From Thermococcus stetteri (GTDB lineage Archaea > Methanobacteriota_B > Thermococci > Thermococcales > Thermococcaceae), in assembly GCF_017873335.1 (NCBI RefSeq), contig NZ_JAGGKB010000006.1, positions 1-64,000 on the forward strand: a stretch of DNA of 64,000 nt, written 5' to 3'. Within the stretch, counting starts at the first letter, position 1. Every line of letters starts with the position of its first letter. This document shows, piece after piece, positions 26,975 through 36,570 of the stretch. Made by a program: the position numbers and the translations under genes. The notes beneath the pieces are model-generated. The model did no database searches. It was given only the letters and a program-made list of their open reading frames with translations, and had not been told where the DNA came from.

Positions 26975-27815
26975 ACCGGACGAGGTAATCGAAGAGTTCG
27001 AGACCTACCTGGACCTTGAGGGCAAAAGCCCTCATACCGTTAGGATGTACACCTACTATGTTAGGCGGTACCTTGAGTGGGGCGGCGATCTAAACGCGCG
27101 CTCCGCCCTCCGATTTCTCGCCCACCTTCGAAGGAACGGCTACTCGAATAGAAGCCTAAACCTCGTTGTCCAGGCATTGAGGGCATACTTCCGATTTGAA
27201 GGCTTCGACGATGAAGCTGAGAAGCTGAAGCCGCCCAAAGTCCCGAGGAGCCTGCCAAAGGCTCTAACAAGGGAAGAGGTTAGGCGGCTTCTCTCTGTTA
27301 TACCTCCAACGAGGAGGAGGGATAGGCTCATCGTTCTTCTACTCTACGGAGTTGGTCTGCGCGTCAGCGAGCTGTGCAACCTCAAGAAGGATGACGTCGA
27401 CCTGGAGAGAAACCTGATAGTGGTGAGGGGAGGAAAGGGGGCAAAGGACAGGGTTGTTCCCATCCCGAAGTACCTTGCCGATGAGATAAGGACCTACCTT
27501 AAGAGCCGCTCCGACGACAGTGAATACCTCCTCGTCGAGGAGAGGAGAAAGTCAAAGGACAGGCTCTCGACTAGGAACGTGTGGTACCTCCTCAAACGCT
27601 ACGGTCAGAAGGCCGGCGTGGGGGTTACTCCTCACAAGCTCCGCCACAGCTTCGCGACGCACCTCCTTGAGGAAGGGGTGGACATAAGGGCTATACAGGA
27701 GTTTCTCGGCCACTCGAACCTCTCAACGACCCAGATATACACCAAAGTAACGGTTGAACACCTCCGTAAGGCCCAGGAGAAGGCAAAGCTAATAGAGAAG
27801 CTGATGGGGGAGTAA
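26967..27815 (+). CDS. xerA: XerA tyrosine recombinase
   Basis: XerA resolves chromosome dimers at dif. The 282-residue protein has a SAM-like N-terminal domain (residues 1-85) and a catalytic domain with Arg in GVGLRVSEL, Lys in [20 protein letters not shown] (His, Arg), GHSNLSTTQ (His) and the nucleophile Tyr in IYTKV. The ATG lies inside the end of the Toprim gene. No dif site was identified in the window. Confidence 0.95.
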   Translation: MSEPDEVIEEFETYLDLEGKSPHTVRMYTYYVRRYLEWGGDLNARSALRFLAHLRRNGYSNRSLNLVVQALRAYFRFEGFDDEAEKLKPPKVPRSLPKALTREEVRRLLSVIPPTRRRDRLIVLLLYGVGLRVSELCNLKKDDVDLERNLIVVRGGKGAKDRVVPIPKYLADEIRTYLKSRSDDSEYLLVEERRKSKDRLSTRNVWYLLKRYGQKAGVGVTPHKLRHSFATHLLEEGVDIRAIQEFLGHSNLSTTQIYTKVTVEHLRKAQEKAKLIEKLMGE

Positions 27816-27820
27816 GGGTT

Positions 27821-29077
27821 TTATCCTTCCCCGAGCTCTTTTCTCAAGCTTTCCTGTGCGAGGGTTAGAAGTTCCTTGGGGGTGAGTACCTCAAGGGTTT
27901 TTGGCTCCTTTTCAAGGACGCTCTCATCAGGAACAACGAGCACTTTCCTGCAATTGAACTTTGAAAGCTTTTCTTCGATTTTCCACACTTCCTCCCACCT
28001 TACTCTGTTCTTCCATTTTACTTCGCCTACAATCTCAAGGTGCTTGAAGCCCTGAAGGGCTATGTCAACTTCAAGGTCCGGTTCTTCGATTCTAACTGGT
28101 CTGAGCCCGTACACCTTTCCCAGCAGGCTCTCGATGTATTTTTCAACGTGTCTCGGGACTTTCTCATTAACGGCACTCCTTATGAACTCAAGCGGTGTCT
28201 CCAGCTCGGTATACGCGTACTTGGAGCTGAGGTAGAAGTGTAAATCTAGGAGGGGAGATGCTATGGAGTAGCTGAACCTCCTGCGTTTTCGGAAGATGGG
28301 GACTTTCCGTAGGATGTCCATCGTGGAGAGGACTTTGAGGTACTTCTGGATGCTTGATGGTGAATCAATAAGTCCCTGGGACAGCAGGTAGCCCGCTATC
28401 TCGCCGCTCTTGGACTTTCCATCCGCTATTACGTGGAGAATTGCCCGATAAACCTCAGAAAACAGGATTTCCTCCTCAGTGAAAGCCTCACCGATTAAGT
28501 CCTCAACCACCGGCCCCGAGGAGTACAGGTATTGGGCTATGAACTCCCTCAGCGGTGGCTTGTAAAGGGGGATAAGCATGGGCTCTCTAAGGTATGTAGA
28601 AGCTTCCACAAGCTCTTTTCCGTTTACCTCCTTTGAAAGCTCGGTGATGACTTCTCTCTCATCAATAAGCCCGATTTTTATCGGTAGTACTATCCCGAGT
28701 AGAGGGCTTTCCTTTTTGGAAAGGAGTCGTAATGAGAGCCAGAGCGTTGATGTAAGGAGGATTAGATCCCTCCCACCTCTCCCAGCGTTTGCGTGCAGGA
28801 AATCGAGAAACTCTTCGGGGAGTCTGTGAAATTCATCAACCACGATCGTTTTCTTCCCAAGGTTCTCAGAAAGTTCTTTCACCAGGTCCCGGTATGACAA
28901 CTTTGTGCTACTCATTCTCTCTAGGATAGTTCCATCTCGCTGTACAAAGTAGTAGAGGTCGTGCTCTAAGAACCTGCTCGCTATAAAGCTCTTCCCGGTT
29001 TTTCTACGCCCGTAGAGCATCTTCCAGCCAGGATAGTTTAGAGTTTTCATCTCAATTCTTCGAGGAATGATTCTCAT
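27821..29077 (-). CDS. archaeal STAND-type ATPase with DUF234-like C-terminus
   Basis: The 418-residue protein has a P-loop, YGRRKTGKS (near residue 23), Walker B IVVDEFHRLP, and the lid TSTLWLSLRLL of the archaeal ATPase family. A winged-helix region follows (SKSGEIAGYLLSQG), then a nuclease-like C-terminal domain with EPDLEVDIALQGFKHLEIVGEVKWKN (Asp, Glu, Lys pattern). ATG 29077 is chosen because RRIEMKTL resembles the family start and it lies about 25 bases from a TATA-like box, giving a leaderless mRNA. The start codon sits in a palindrome. Its cellular role is unknown. Confidence 0.78.
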   Translation of the reverse strand: MRIIPRRIEMKTLNYPGWKMLYGRRKTGKSFIASRFLEHDLYYFVQRDGTILERMSSTKLSYRDLVKELSENLGKKTIVVDEFHRLPEEFLDFLHANAGRGGRDLILLTSTLWLSLRLLSKKESPLLGIVLPIKIGLIDEREVITELSKEVNGKELVEASTYLREPMLIPLYKPPLREFIAQYLYSSGPVVEDLIGEAFTEEEILFSEVYRAILHVIADGKSKSGEIAGYLLSQGLIDSPSSIQKYLKVLSTMDILRKVPIFRKRRRFSYSIASPLLDLHFYLSSKYAYTELETPLEFIRSAVNEKVPRHVEKYIESLLGKVYGLRPVRIEEPDLEVDIALQGFKHLEIVGEVKWKNRVRWEEVWKIEEKLSKFNCRKVLVVPDESVLEKEPKTLEVLTPKELLTLAQESLRKELGEG

Positions 29078-29100
29078 GAGAATGATTCTATTTAGAATCA
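29070..29100 (-). promoter_or_regulatory. palindromic operator over the ATPase start
   Basis: ATTCTCATGAGAAT at 29070-29083 is a perfect palindrome containing the start codon. TGATTCTA-TT-TAGAATCA at 29083-29100 is a second perfect inverted repeat overlapping the TATA-like CTTAAATT (29107-29100, minus). Repeats of ATGATTCT link them. The position over promoter and start suggests repressor binding, possibly autoregulation. Confidence 0.5.
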
Positions 29101-29147
29101 ATTTAAGCCTTTCGGTAAGGTGGAGAAAAAAAGAGTGAAGGGAGTCC

Positions 29148-30164
29148 TCATGGGAACTTCTCTTCAATGTACGCCCTTATCAGCTCCTTCGTGGCGAACA
29201 TTCCCTTGACGTGCGTCCTCTCCATGCCATGACTGGCGTGGACTCCCTGACCGATGAGGGCAACCCTGAAGTCCCAGCCCGCTCTCAAGGCCGCTGAACC
29301 GTCGGAGCCGTAGTATGGGAAGACGTCTATAGTGTAGGGAATTCCTCTCTTCTCCGCCAGCTCAATGAGCTTAGTAGTCATCTCATAGTCGTAGGGCCCG
29401 CTTGAGTCCTTCGCCGCTATTGAAACAGCCGTCTCCTTTCCGACCACACCCTCGCCGACGACGCCCATGTCAACGACGAGGAGCTCTTTGGTGCTTGGTG
29501 GATAGCCTGCAGAACCGCCGTGACCGACCTCCTCGTACGGCGAAAAGAAGAACGCCACAGGGAGCTTTTCAAGGGCCTCGGCACCGAGGTCGAGCATGAG
29601 GTCGATTAGCACTGCCACGCTCGCCTTGTCATCCAAGAAGTGGGCCTTCACGAAGCCGTTCACGTACTCGAACTTCGGGTCAAAGGCGATGAAGTCGCCG
29701 GGCCTTATGCCGAGCTTTTCAGTGTCTTCCTTCTTTTCAACCTCTGCATCGAGGCGGATGTACATGTTCTCCTCTGTTCTCTCCTTCTTTCCCGCCTCCT
29801 TGTTAACGTGGACGCTCGGGTTCTTGAGGAGAAGCGTCCCGCGGTAGCGCTTTCCTGAGCGGGTGATTATCGTGCAGTACTCTCCCTCAAAGGCAGGAAG
29901 AAGAAGGCCGCCTATCCTCGTGAAGCTCAGGTGCCCATCTGGAAGAATCCCCTTCACCATAGCCCCTAGAGTGTCAACGTGGGCCGCTACCACAAGCTCC
30001 GGCTCCGGATGGTTGCCCGCCATAAGGGCCCCTTTGTTGGTGTAGTACGTCCTAATTCCGGCATCGTTGAGCTTTTTCTCTATGTGGGACAGGACTTCCT
30101 TGGTGTAGCCCGTTGGGGAGGGTATATCGAGTATTTCCTTCAGAATCTCGACGACGCGCTCCAT
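29148..30164 (-). CDS. M42-family metallopeptidase (TET-type aminopeptidase)
   Basis: The 338-residue enzyme trims N-terminal residues of peptides as a large tetrahedral complex. Metal and catalytic residues are present: VAAHVDT (His, Asp), FLDDKAS (Asp), YEEVGHGG (Glu pair), VVDMG (Asp) and HASHGMERTH (His). ATG 30164 is preferred because GGTGATAAC is just before it; the in-frame start at 30206 has none. Which TET paralogue it is cannot be told by eye. Confidence 0.9.
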   Translation of the reverse strand: MERVVEILKEILDIPSPTGYTKEVLSHIEKKLNDAGIRTYYTNKGALMAGNHPEPELVVAAHVDTLGAMVKGILPDGHLSFTRIGGLLLPAFEGEYCTIITRSGKRYRGTLLLKNPSVHVNKEAGKKERTEENMYIRLDAEVEKKEDTEKLGIRPGDFIAFDPKFEYVNGFVKAHFLDDKASVAVLIDLMLDLGAEALEKLPVAFFFSPYEEVGHGGSAGYPPSTKELLVVDMGVVGEGVVGKETAVSIAAKDSSGPYDYEMTTKLIELAEKRGIPYTIDVFPYYGSDGSAALRAGWDFRVALIGQGVHASHGMERTHVKGMFATKELIRAYIEEKFP

Positions 30165-30209
30165 GTTATCACCGTTTAAAATCCATTGAAGGGTTGAAAA
30201 GGGCATCGG

Positions 30210-31091
30210 TCAGAAGCCGAGTGCTTTCAGGGCGGTGAAGAAGGCGAGGGTTATCAGCGTTAGTACTACCGTCACACCTATCCCCTCTTCAGCCTTCAGC
30301 CCATAGTGCGAGAGTATGACGTTTGCCATTATTGCCGGCGGCATCGCGGACTCGACGAGGACTGAGTAGAAAATCTCGGGGGATGCCCTCCTCAGTGTGA
30401 GGAGCACGAAGAAGAACGGAACCACGCTCCTGAAGAGGCCCACCTCGGCAAGATGCCTCAGCCTGAACTCCCTGAGGTTGATTATCGAGCCGAAGTAGAT
30501 TAGAAGGAGGGGTATGCTCCACCATCCGATCTCCTTTACCGGGTTCAAAAACCAGTTTGGAAGCCTTATTCCGATGAGGACGAGGGCAAGTGCCAGGAGG
30601 TTTGCCGCCGTCGGCGGGAACTGGAGGGCCCTGATGAGGCTCTTCTTAACCGAGGCCTTACCGCTGGAGTAGTGGGCCGCTATGAAGGTCGCTATCGGGA
30701 TCATCACGAGGGAGTTCGTTGTCGAGTAGAGTATGGCGGGAGTTATGTCGTCAAGGAAGAGGCTCGCCACGGGAAAGCCCATCGCTGCGGTGTTCGGGTA
30801 TGTGGAGAGCACCATCAAGGCCCCACGCCAGGCATCGTCCTCAACAAAGAACTTCGCATAAAGGTAGGAGAGGCCGAGGCTGAGCGCTATGATCAGGAAC
30901 ACGTAAACGAAAACCGTTCTAATGCTGACCAGATAAGCCAAGTCTTTGCTCGCCACGTTCCCGAAAACGAAGAGGGTAAGGAGGATCCTCGTTGAGAACA
31001 AGTTCACCCACTGGAAGGGTCTCTCGTCTCGGATCAGCTTCTTTAGGACATAGCCCAGTGCAATGAGGGCGAGCATCTCGTAGATGTTCAT
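30210..31091 (-). CDS. AEC-family (auxin efflux carrier) permease
   Basis: The 293-residue protein is almost wholly hydrophobic, with about 8-10 membrane helices in two halves joined by a loop near residue 155. The helix LLALALVLIGIRLPNW and the final ILSHYGLKAEEGIGVTVVLTL block match the AEC family (PF03547), which exports organic acids or amino-acid-like anions. The substrate is unknown. It is monocistronic, 45 bases upstream of the M42 gene on the same strand. Confidence 0.82.
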   Translation of the reverse strand: MNIYEMLALIALGYVLKKLIRDERPFQWVNLFSTRILLTLFVFGNVASKDLAYLVSIRTVFVYVFLIIALSLGLSYLYAKFFVEDDAWRGALMVLSTYPNTAAMGFPVASLFLDDITPAILYSTTNSLVMIPIATFIAAHYSSGKASVKKSLIRALQFPPTAANLLALALVLIGIRLPNWFLNPVKEIGWWSIPLLLIYFGSIINLREFRLRHLAEVGLFRSVVPFFFVLLTLRRASPEIFYSVLVESAMPPAIMANVILSHYGLKAEEGIGVTVVLTLITLAFFTALKALGF

Positions 31092-31166
31092 GTTAAAAGC
31101 TAAAGTTCAGCGTTTAAAAGTCTGTCGAACATACCTGAAAACAAAGAAAAAGAAAGCTGAGAGGGA

Positions 31167-34100
31167 TCACCCTCTCTTCTTCCCAGCGGTTTCACTGCCG
31201 TTGTGGTTCTTGAACAGCGGCCACCAGGCCTTTTCTCCGAAGAGGGCCATAGTCGCCGGGCCGATGAAGTAGACCGCCGCCGTTGCCGTTAGGAGCACTC
31301 CGAGGGCGAGAGCGAAGCCTATCTCCCTTATGCCCCACGTTGCCCCCGTCATCAGCGAGCCGTAGGTGGCTGCGAGCACGGCAGCTAGTCCAACGACGAG
31401 GGTGTCCATGGTTCCGGCGGCGACTATCAGGGCTTCCTCGGGCTTCCTGCGCTCGAACTCGTCCCTGGCCTTGACGAGGTAGAAGCTGTTGTAGTCGATG
31501 CCGACTCCCATGAGCACTATGAAGACGAGCATCGGCAGGAACCACATGACCTGCTGCCCGAAGACCCTCTCGAAGAGCCAGCTGGAGACGGTTATGCTGA
31601 GGAGCACGCCGACCGCTATCGTGCCCATCGTGGTTATGACCGCGGGAAGGCCCTTGAGGGTCGGGATTAGCGACAGGAACATGAGAAGCAGCGCCACCGG
31701 GAATATCCTGTGCCAGAAGACGTCGTTGATGAGGTTGCTGAGGTCGAGGGCTAAGGCGGTGTTCCCTCCGACCATTCCGTCTTTTATCTTCCCCGAGTTC
31801 TTCTCGTCCTTAACGATGCTCCTTATCTCCCTGACCATGTCCTTCGAGCGCTCGTCGGTTGCTCCGTACTCACCCGTCACCTGAATGAGGACCTTGTGCC
31901 TGTCCTTTGATAGGTAGCGGTCTCCCTCGAACTTCGTCAGCTCATCGAGGGTTGCGTTGTCGACTCTCTCTCCAAACGGCTGAGTAACTGTGAAGACGTA
32001 CCTGACGCCACTGACCTTTGATATCCTGTCCACCAAGGCGTTTATCCTTGGTAGGTCGCTGTCGCTCACGTTGTGCCCGAGGTCGATTACAATGTAGGTC
32101 GGCGACGTAACTCCCGCTCCAACGGTGTCCTCGCTGAGCTGGAGGAAGTGGTAGGTCTCGCTGTCCTTCGGGATGAACAGCTTGATGTCGTGGGTCCCGT
32201 TGAAGTTGGCGAAGTTGTACACTGCTGGAACCGCTATGAGGAGGGCTATAATTGTCACGACCTTTGCGTGCTTCACCGCCCACTCAGCTATCCTGCTCCT
32301 CTCGTGGAGGTCTATGCTCTCAATGTGGTGTTTAATGTGCCTCGGCCACCAGAAGGCTGGCCTGTCGCCGATGAGGACGGTTATCGCCGGGATGAAGGTC
32401 AAGCTCGCCAGGAGGACGACTATGACGGCGAGTGGAGCGATGATGCCCATCGTCTTGAATATCGGGAACTCGTAGGCGAGGACGAACGATGCGAAGGCTA
32501 TGATGTCGGTTGAAGCGCTTGCTAAAACGGCATCCTTGGCCCTCTTAAGGGCCTCGCTGGCGGCTTTGTTGTGGTCGTAGCCTTCAGCAAGGTACTCCCT
32601 AAACCTGTGGAGGTAGTAGGTCGAGTAATCAATTCCAAGACCGAGGGCCGTCGTTACTGTGAGCATCTGCGCCCAGCTGCCGACGTCGAGCACATCCACC
32701 TTAGCGAGTAGGTAAAGGATCCCAAGGGCAGTGAGGGTGGCCGTTGCAACGCCCGTGAAGGGCAACAGCGTCGCAAGGAAAGCAACACCCATGATGACAA
32801 ACAGGACGATGAAGGCTCCGATGATGCTGAACTTTGTTGTCTTGTCGTTGTCCTCCTTTCCGTACTTTATCATCTCGTAGGTCTGAACCGGTGTTCCGGT
32901 TACGTAGACCTCAACAGACGGTGAGAGCTTTCCGAACTCTTTCAGTACAACCTCCTTTGCCTTTATGGAGTTTTCATACTGGAATTTGCTCTGTTTTTCG
33001 AGGTCGCTCACACCTTTGAGGGCCTTAGGAACGAATATAACGAGCATCGTCCTGTTGTCGTCGCTCTTGAGCATGCCGATGTATAGCTTGGCCTTCTCAT
33101 AGAGGACGTTGTAAACGTCCTTTTCAACGGGTGCAACGTCTTCCCTGCTTAGTTCGTCCGGATCGTTCCTGAATTCGAAGGCTATCTCAGCCAGTTTGGC
33201 AGAGTCAATCCTGATTCCCAGGCCATCCCCCACCTTCCCCACGAACTCATCAACCAGTTCCGCCATTTTCTTCTTTGTTAACTCTTCGATCTCCGTTTCA
33301 CTCATTGGGTAGTTCTTGGCGACCGCCAGGAGAACGTCCCTGAGAGCGTCTTTGACCTCCTTTGGAGCATCGACCTCGTCGAGCTTTTCGTTAACTCCCT
33401 CCGTGTAGAGCTCCAGCGCTATCTCCTCGGCGCTCTTTCCGGAGTATACCTCATCAATTACCATCCCAACATCAACCGGGAGGTCACCCGCCAGCTTCAT
33501 GACAACTTCCTTTACCGCTTCTGGAACGTTCTTGCCATTTGACAGCTCGTCCGCGTGCTCGATTGCAACGGTGACTATTATCTCAGCAGCTTTCTCGTCT
33601 TTCACCTGCCTTGCAGTCTCTTCAACTAAGATTTTCTGGGCTATTGGCTCGACGTTGCCGTTGGAGTCGTAAACCTTCACTAGAACTTCGTTCGGGAGTT
33701 TAATCCCCCTGCTCTTCAGCACCTCGCTGAGGAGAGAGATAACTGCCTTTTCCAGGGCATCTGGGTCTCTGAAGAGCACCCCCTCGGAGTTTGGGTCTGA
33801 GGCCAGGACGGTCTTGACTATCAGCCCCGCCATGTCTCTCTGGTTCTCAGAGAGCTTCTGGGCCAGTGCACCAGTAAGGAGGCTCTCTTCAAGTTCCTTC
33901 GTCGGTCCGCTCACGAGGAGGGTTTTTAGTACGTAGTCGGCATTCGGAAGCGAGAGCACTGGGTTTCCAGCCAAGATGACCTTTGCAACCTCAACGGTGG
34001 CCTCTTCGACAGCCCCCGGCATCGGCTTCCTTCCCAACCTTACTGCAACGTTGACGACGTTCGCCAGAACTTCCGCCGGAACTTCTCCAAATCCTGGGAT

Positions 34101-35255
34101 GGCGTAGGTTTCACCGGTGTCCCTTATAACCTCCGGAGTATTTTGAAGGGAGTTCTCCGCTATCTCAACGACGGCTTTCCTGGCGTTCTCGCCGCTTTCG
34201 AGAAGGGCGTAGTCGCTTCCATGTGCCCTATCGAAGGCGAGAACTCCCAGGTAGAAGGCGTAAGAGTACGCACTAACAAGATCCTTCTCAAGTGGGTCAG
34301 TGAGAGTTCTTGAAACGATTTCTCCCGTAACGTTTGCGAGGAACCCGTCCGTTACGGCCCTTGGCCCGTAGGCATGATACACTGGATACGTCGCGTTGAA
34401 GACTGCGTAAACGAACTCGACTGGAACGCCGAGCTGAGATGCAATCGCCTCCGCCGTCTGCGGGTCAAGGCTACCTGTCTGATAGGCGTTCGTCTTAGTT
34501 GCCAGAGCCCCGTAAACTCCCATGGTTCCAAGATAGGCACTCGCATAAGAATCGCTGAGGTTGTAGAGCTTGACGTTAAGCAGGGCTATCGTTGAGTTCA
34601 ACTGCTTAAGCTGAAGGCTGGCCCCGGTTAGGTTCTTGTGAAGCTGGACGTAAGCGGCATCGGTTTCGTTTAGTGCTTCCCTAAGCCCAAGGGTCTGGTT
34701 GTACAGGAGGGTTAGGTTGGTCTTAAGCTGAAGGTATGCACTGGCCAGCTCTGGCAGGGTCTCGTTAAGGCGCTTCACCTGGTTTGACAGGTTCTCAACG
34801 CCGATAAGGGCCAGCCGGTAGGTCTCGCTCCCGTTTACCGCAGAATCGTAGAGCACCTTGCTCAGGTTGGCCGCCACCTTCGTTATGTTCAGGGTTATGT
34901 TGTAGGACTCGTTCTGGAGGAGGTCTAGCGCGTCGTAGTAGGACGTGAAGTTGTCGCCGTAGGGCTTGGCCTCGGCCTTAAACCACTCGTAGGCTTCCCG
35001 CGTTCTTGGGTCGTTGACGTTGACCCCGTGTATTATCATGTACGTCTGGTTCTCGCTTGCTGTGAAGCTTTGGAAATCGTCCTCCAGGGTGTCCATGGTC
35101 TTGACCGACTCAACGTCCTTCGGCAGGAACTGATCCATGCTGTAGTTGGTAACATCGTTCAGTTTGTAGGCCAAAGGCGTTGCCAGGATCACCACCAGGA
35201 TCCACAGCACTACGAAGGCCTTTGCGTGCCTTACGACCCAGTCGTTCCAGGCCAT
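31167..35255 (-). CDS. giant RND-superfamily (MMPL/HAE3-type) exporter
   Basis: The 1362-residue protein has the RND plan: TM1 at residues 12-30, a very large first extracytoplasmic domain (about 35-770), a TM2-TM6 cluster (about 795-985, with GLGIDYSTYYLHRF), TM7, a short second loop and a TM8-TM12 cluster (1150-1345, with GVGIDYNSFYLVKARDEF). GIDY motifs are the proton-relay segments of MMPL exporters. The first loop is far longer than usual and holds helical NLT/NAT-rich repeats suited to glycosylation. GGTGATGTGG precedes the ATG. It is divergent from a padR gene that may control it. Substrate unknown. Confidence 0.88.
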   Translation of the reverse strand: MAWNDWVVRHAKAFVVLWILVVILATPLAYKLNDVTNYSMDQFLPKDVESVKTMDTLEDDFQSFTASENQTYMIIHGVNVNDPRTREAYEWFKAEAKPYGDNFTSYYDALDLLQNESYNITLNITKVAANLSKVLYDSAVNGSETYRLALIGVENLSNQVKRLNETLPELASAYLQLKTNLTLLYNQTLGLREALNETDAAYVQLHKNLTGASLQLKQLNSTIALLNVKLYNLSDSYASAYLGTMGVYGALATKTNAYQTGSLDPQTAEAIASQLGVPVEFVYAVFNATYPVYHAYGPRAVTDGFLANVTGEIVSRTLTDPLEKDLVSAYSYAFYLGVLAFDRAHGSDYALLESGENARKAVVEIAENSLQNTPEVIRDTGETYAIPGFGEVPAEVLANVVNVAVRLGRKPMPGAVEEATVEVAKVILAGNPVLSLPNADYVLKTLLVSGPTKELEESLLTGALAQKLSENQRDMAGLIVKTVLASDPNSEGVLFRDPDALEKAVISLLSEVLKSRGIKLPNEVLVKVYDSNGNVEPIAQKILVEETARQVKDEKAAEIIVTVAIEHADELSNGKNVPEAVKEVVMKLAGDLPVDVGMVIDEVYSGKSAEEIALELYTEGVNEKLDEVDAPKEVKDALRDVLLAVAKNYPMSETEIEELTKKKMAELVDEFVGKVGDGLGIRIDSAKLAEIAFEFRNDPDELSREDVAPVEKDVYNVLYEKAKLYIGMLKSDDNRTMLVIFVPKALKGVSDLEKQSKFQYENSIKAKEVVLKEFGKLSPSVEVYVTGTPVQTYEMIKYGKEDNDKTTKFSIIGAFIVLFVIMGVAFLATLLPFTGVATATLTALGILYLLAKVDVLDVGSWAQMLTVTTALGLGIDYSTYYLHRFREYLAEGYDHNKAASEALKRAKDAVLASASTDIIAFASFVLAYEFPIFKTMGIIAPLAVIVVLLASLTFIPAITVLIGDRPAFWWPRHIKHHIESIDLHERSRIAEWAVKHAKVVTIIALLIAVPAVYNFANFNGTHDIKLFIPKDSETYHFLQLSEDTVGAGVTSPTYIVIDLGHNVSDSDLPRINALVDRISKVSGVRYVFTVTQPFGERVDNATLDELTKFEGDRYLSKDRHKVLIQVTGEYGATDERSKDMVREIRSIVKDEKNSGKIKDGMVGGNTALALDLSNLINDVFWHRIFPVALLLMFLSLIPTLKGLPAVITTMGTIAVGVLLSITVSSWLFERVFGQQVMWFLPMLVFIVLMGVGIDYNSFYLVKARDEFERRKPEEALIVAAGTMDTLVVGLAAVLAATYGSLMTGATWGIREIGFALALGVLLTATAAVYFIGPATMALFGEKAWWPLFKNHNGSETAGKKRG

Positions 35256-35277
35256 TCCACATCACCTATGACGCTTA

Positions 35278-35316
35278 TCAACATGAAGTTTCTAAACATG
35301 TTGAATTTCGACATGT
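35278..35316. promoter_or_regulatory. inverted-repeat operator between RND exporter and padR
   Basis: TCAACATG (35278-35285) and CATGTTGA (35297-35304) form a perfect inverted repeat with an 11-base spacer. The palindrome ACATGT occurs at 35296-35301 and again at 35311-35316. A TATA box TTTATAAG for padR is at 35331-35338. PadR proteins bind such repeats, so the divergent exporter and padR are probably co-regulated. Confidence 0.55.
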
Positions 35317-35373
35317 CATTGAGAGAAGCATTTATAAGGATTTTGGTCGAAGGCTTTGACAACGGTGATACCA

Positions 35374-35871
35374 ATGGAAAAGAAAGCGGACGTTGAAAGG
35401 AGAATAATAAAGAGCCTCTTTACTGTGCCCCTAAAGGACATCATTCTAGTCATCGTCGGCCTTAAGGGAGAAGCCCACGGCTATGAGATCCTGAAGGAGC
35501 TTGAAAAGCTGGCCATCGGCCTCTGGAAGCCCAGCCACAGCAACCTCTACACGATTCTGAACAAGATGGTTGATGAGGGCCTGCTGGAGCCGAGGGAAGA
35601 GTACCGTGGAAGGGTGAGGCGCGTTAAGTACAGCCTGACCGACAAGGGGTGGGAGTACCTCAAGACTTCAAACAACCTGACGCTGAGGATACTCTACACT
35701 GCCATCGAGTACCATGAGGCTATAAAGAAAAAGCTTGAGGGGGTCGGAAAGAGGAGACAGATGCACAGAGAAACCGTCATGGAGTATCTGGAGCTCCTGA
35801 AGAGGATAAGGGACATCCTCGATGAGGAGATATCAACAATAGAAATGGAGCTCAAGGATACCTCCTCATAG
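35374..35871 (+). CDS. PadR-family transcriptional regulator
   Basis: The 165-residue protein has the PadR winged helix: KDIILVIVGLKGEAHGYEILKEL, WKPSHSNLYTILNKMVDEGLLEP (recognition helix, wing) and VKYSLTDKGWEYL, then a C-terminal dimerisation helix pair. PadR regulators often repress multidrug exporters. ATG 35374 is chosen because GGTGAT is 4 bases upstream. Its 3' end overlaps the ABC permease stop by 6 bases. It is flanked by an RND and an ABC exporter, either of which may be its target. Confidence 0.9.
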   Translation: MEKKADVERRIIKSLFTVPLKDIILVIVGLKGEAHGYEILKELEKLAIGLWKPSHSNLYTILNKMVDEGLLEPREEYRGRVRRVKYSLTDKGWEYLKTSNNLTLRILYTAIEYHEAIKKKLEGVGKRRQMHRETVMEYLELLKRIRDILDEEISTIEMELKDTSS

Positions 35872-36570
35872 CACCCTTCTCCGGAAGAGCAATACAAGCG
35901 GAACCAGCCACACCAGGTGGACGGCGAGGGCTATTGGGAAGTCTCCATAGTCGTTGGAGGGAATCCCCTCGAAGACCCTGTAGAGCCAGTAGGTAGGGAG
36001 GAACGCCGTGAACCTGCTCCAGTCCGTTGGGAGGTTCCGCCATACGACGACGAGCTTTATCACCGGCGGGAGCATGAGGAGCCAACCTAAAACTTTGCTC
36101 ACCGTTATTGCCTGCATCCTCGACTCCGCCAGCGTCGAGATGAGAAGCCCGTAAACCCAGACCTCGAGGAGGAAGAGCGTGATTAGTGCCAAGAGACCCT
36201 CCTGAGGAATCTCTATGTCGAGGATGTAGGGCGCGACGGCCGTTATGATGACCGTTACTATCGAGGCCCAGGTCAGCCTATACGCCAAGAAGGCCTCGCT
36301 CGATATCGGAATAACCTTCAGGGCCTGTATCGTCTTTTCCTCCTTCTCGTCGGCCATTATGAAGCCGGGCATCATTCCGAATATCATCGGGATGAATATC
36401 AGGCCCAGGAGGGCCAGGAGGGGGTAATAGACCCCGATGCGGTCTTTGAAGTAGCGGATGATGAAGAGGATTACGAGCGTCATCACCACGCTGTACATGA
36501 GCATCGGGTCCCTCCTCATGAGCTTGAGGTCGGTTCTGTAGATGGCTCCCAACTTCCTAACGAAGCTCAT
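35866..36570 (-). CDS. ABC-2 type exporter permease
   Basis: The 234-residue membrane protein has about six helices; the N-terminal cytoplasmic helix (KLGAIYRTDLKLMRRDPMLM) and the amphipathic motif MADEKEEKTIQALKVIPIS after TM2 are typical of ABC-2 permeases. It is the last of three coupled genes (ATPase, permease, permease), overlapping its neighbour by 4 bases. Confidence 0.85.
   Translation of the reverse strand: MSFVRKLGAIYRTDLKLMRRDPMLMYSVVMTLVILFIIRYFKDRIGVYYPLLALLGLIFIPMIFGMMPGFIMADEKEEKTIQALKVIPISSEAFLAYRLTWASIVTVIITAVAPYILDIEIPQEGLLALITLFLLEVWVYGLLISTLAESRMQAITVSKVLGWLLMLPPVIKLVVVWRNLPTDWSRFTAFLPTYWLYRVFEGIPSNDYGDFPIALAVHLVWLVPLVLLFRRRVL

Noticed and set aside
26063-27815. Integrated element because of a tyrosine recombinase
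   Set aside because: The protein matches chromosomal XerA in length and motifs and there are no att-like repeats or tRNA genes beside it.
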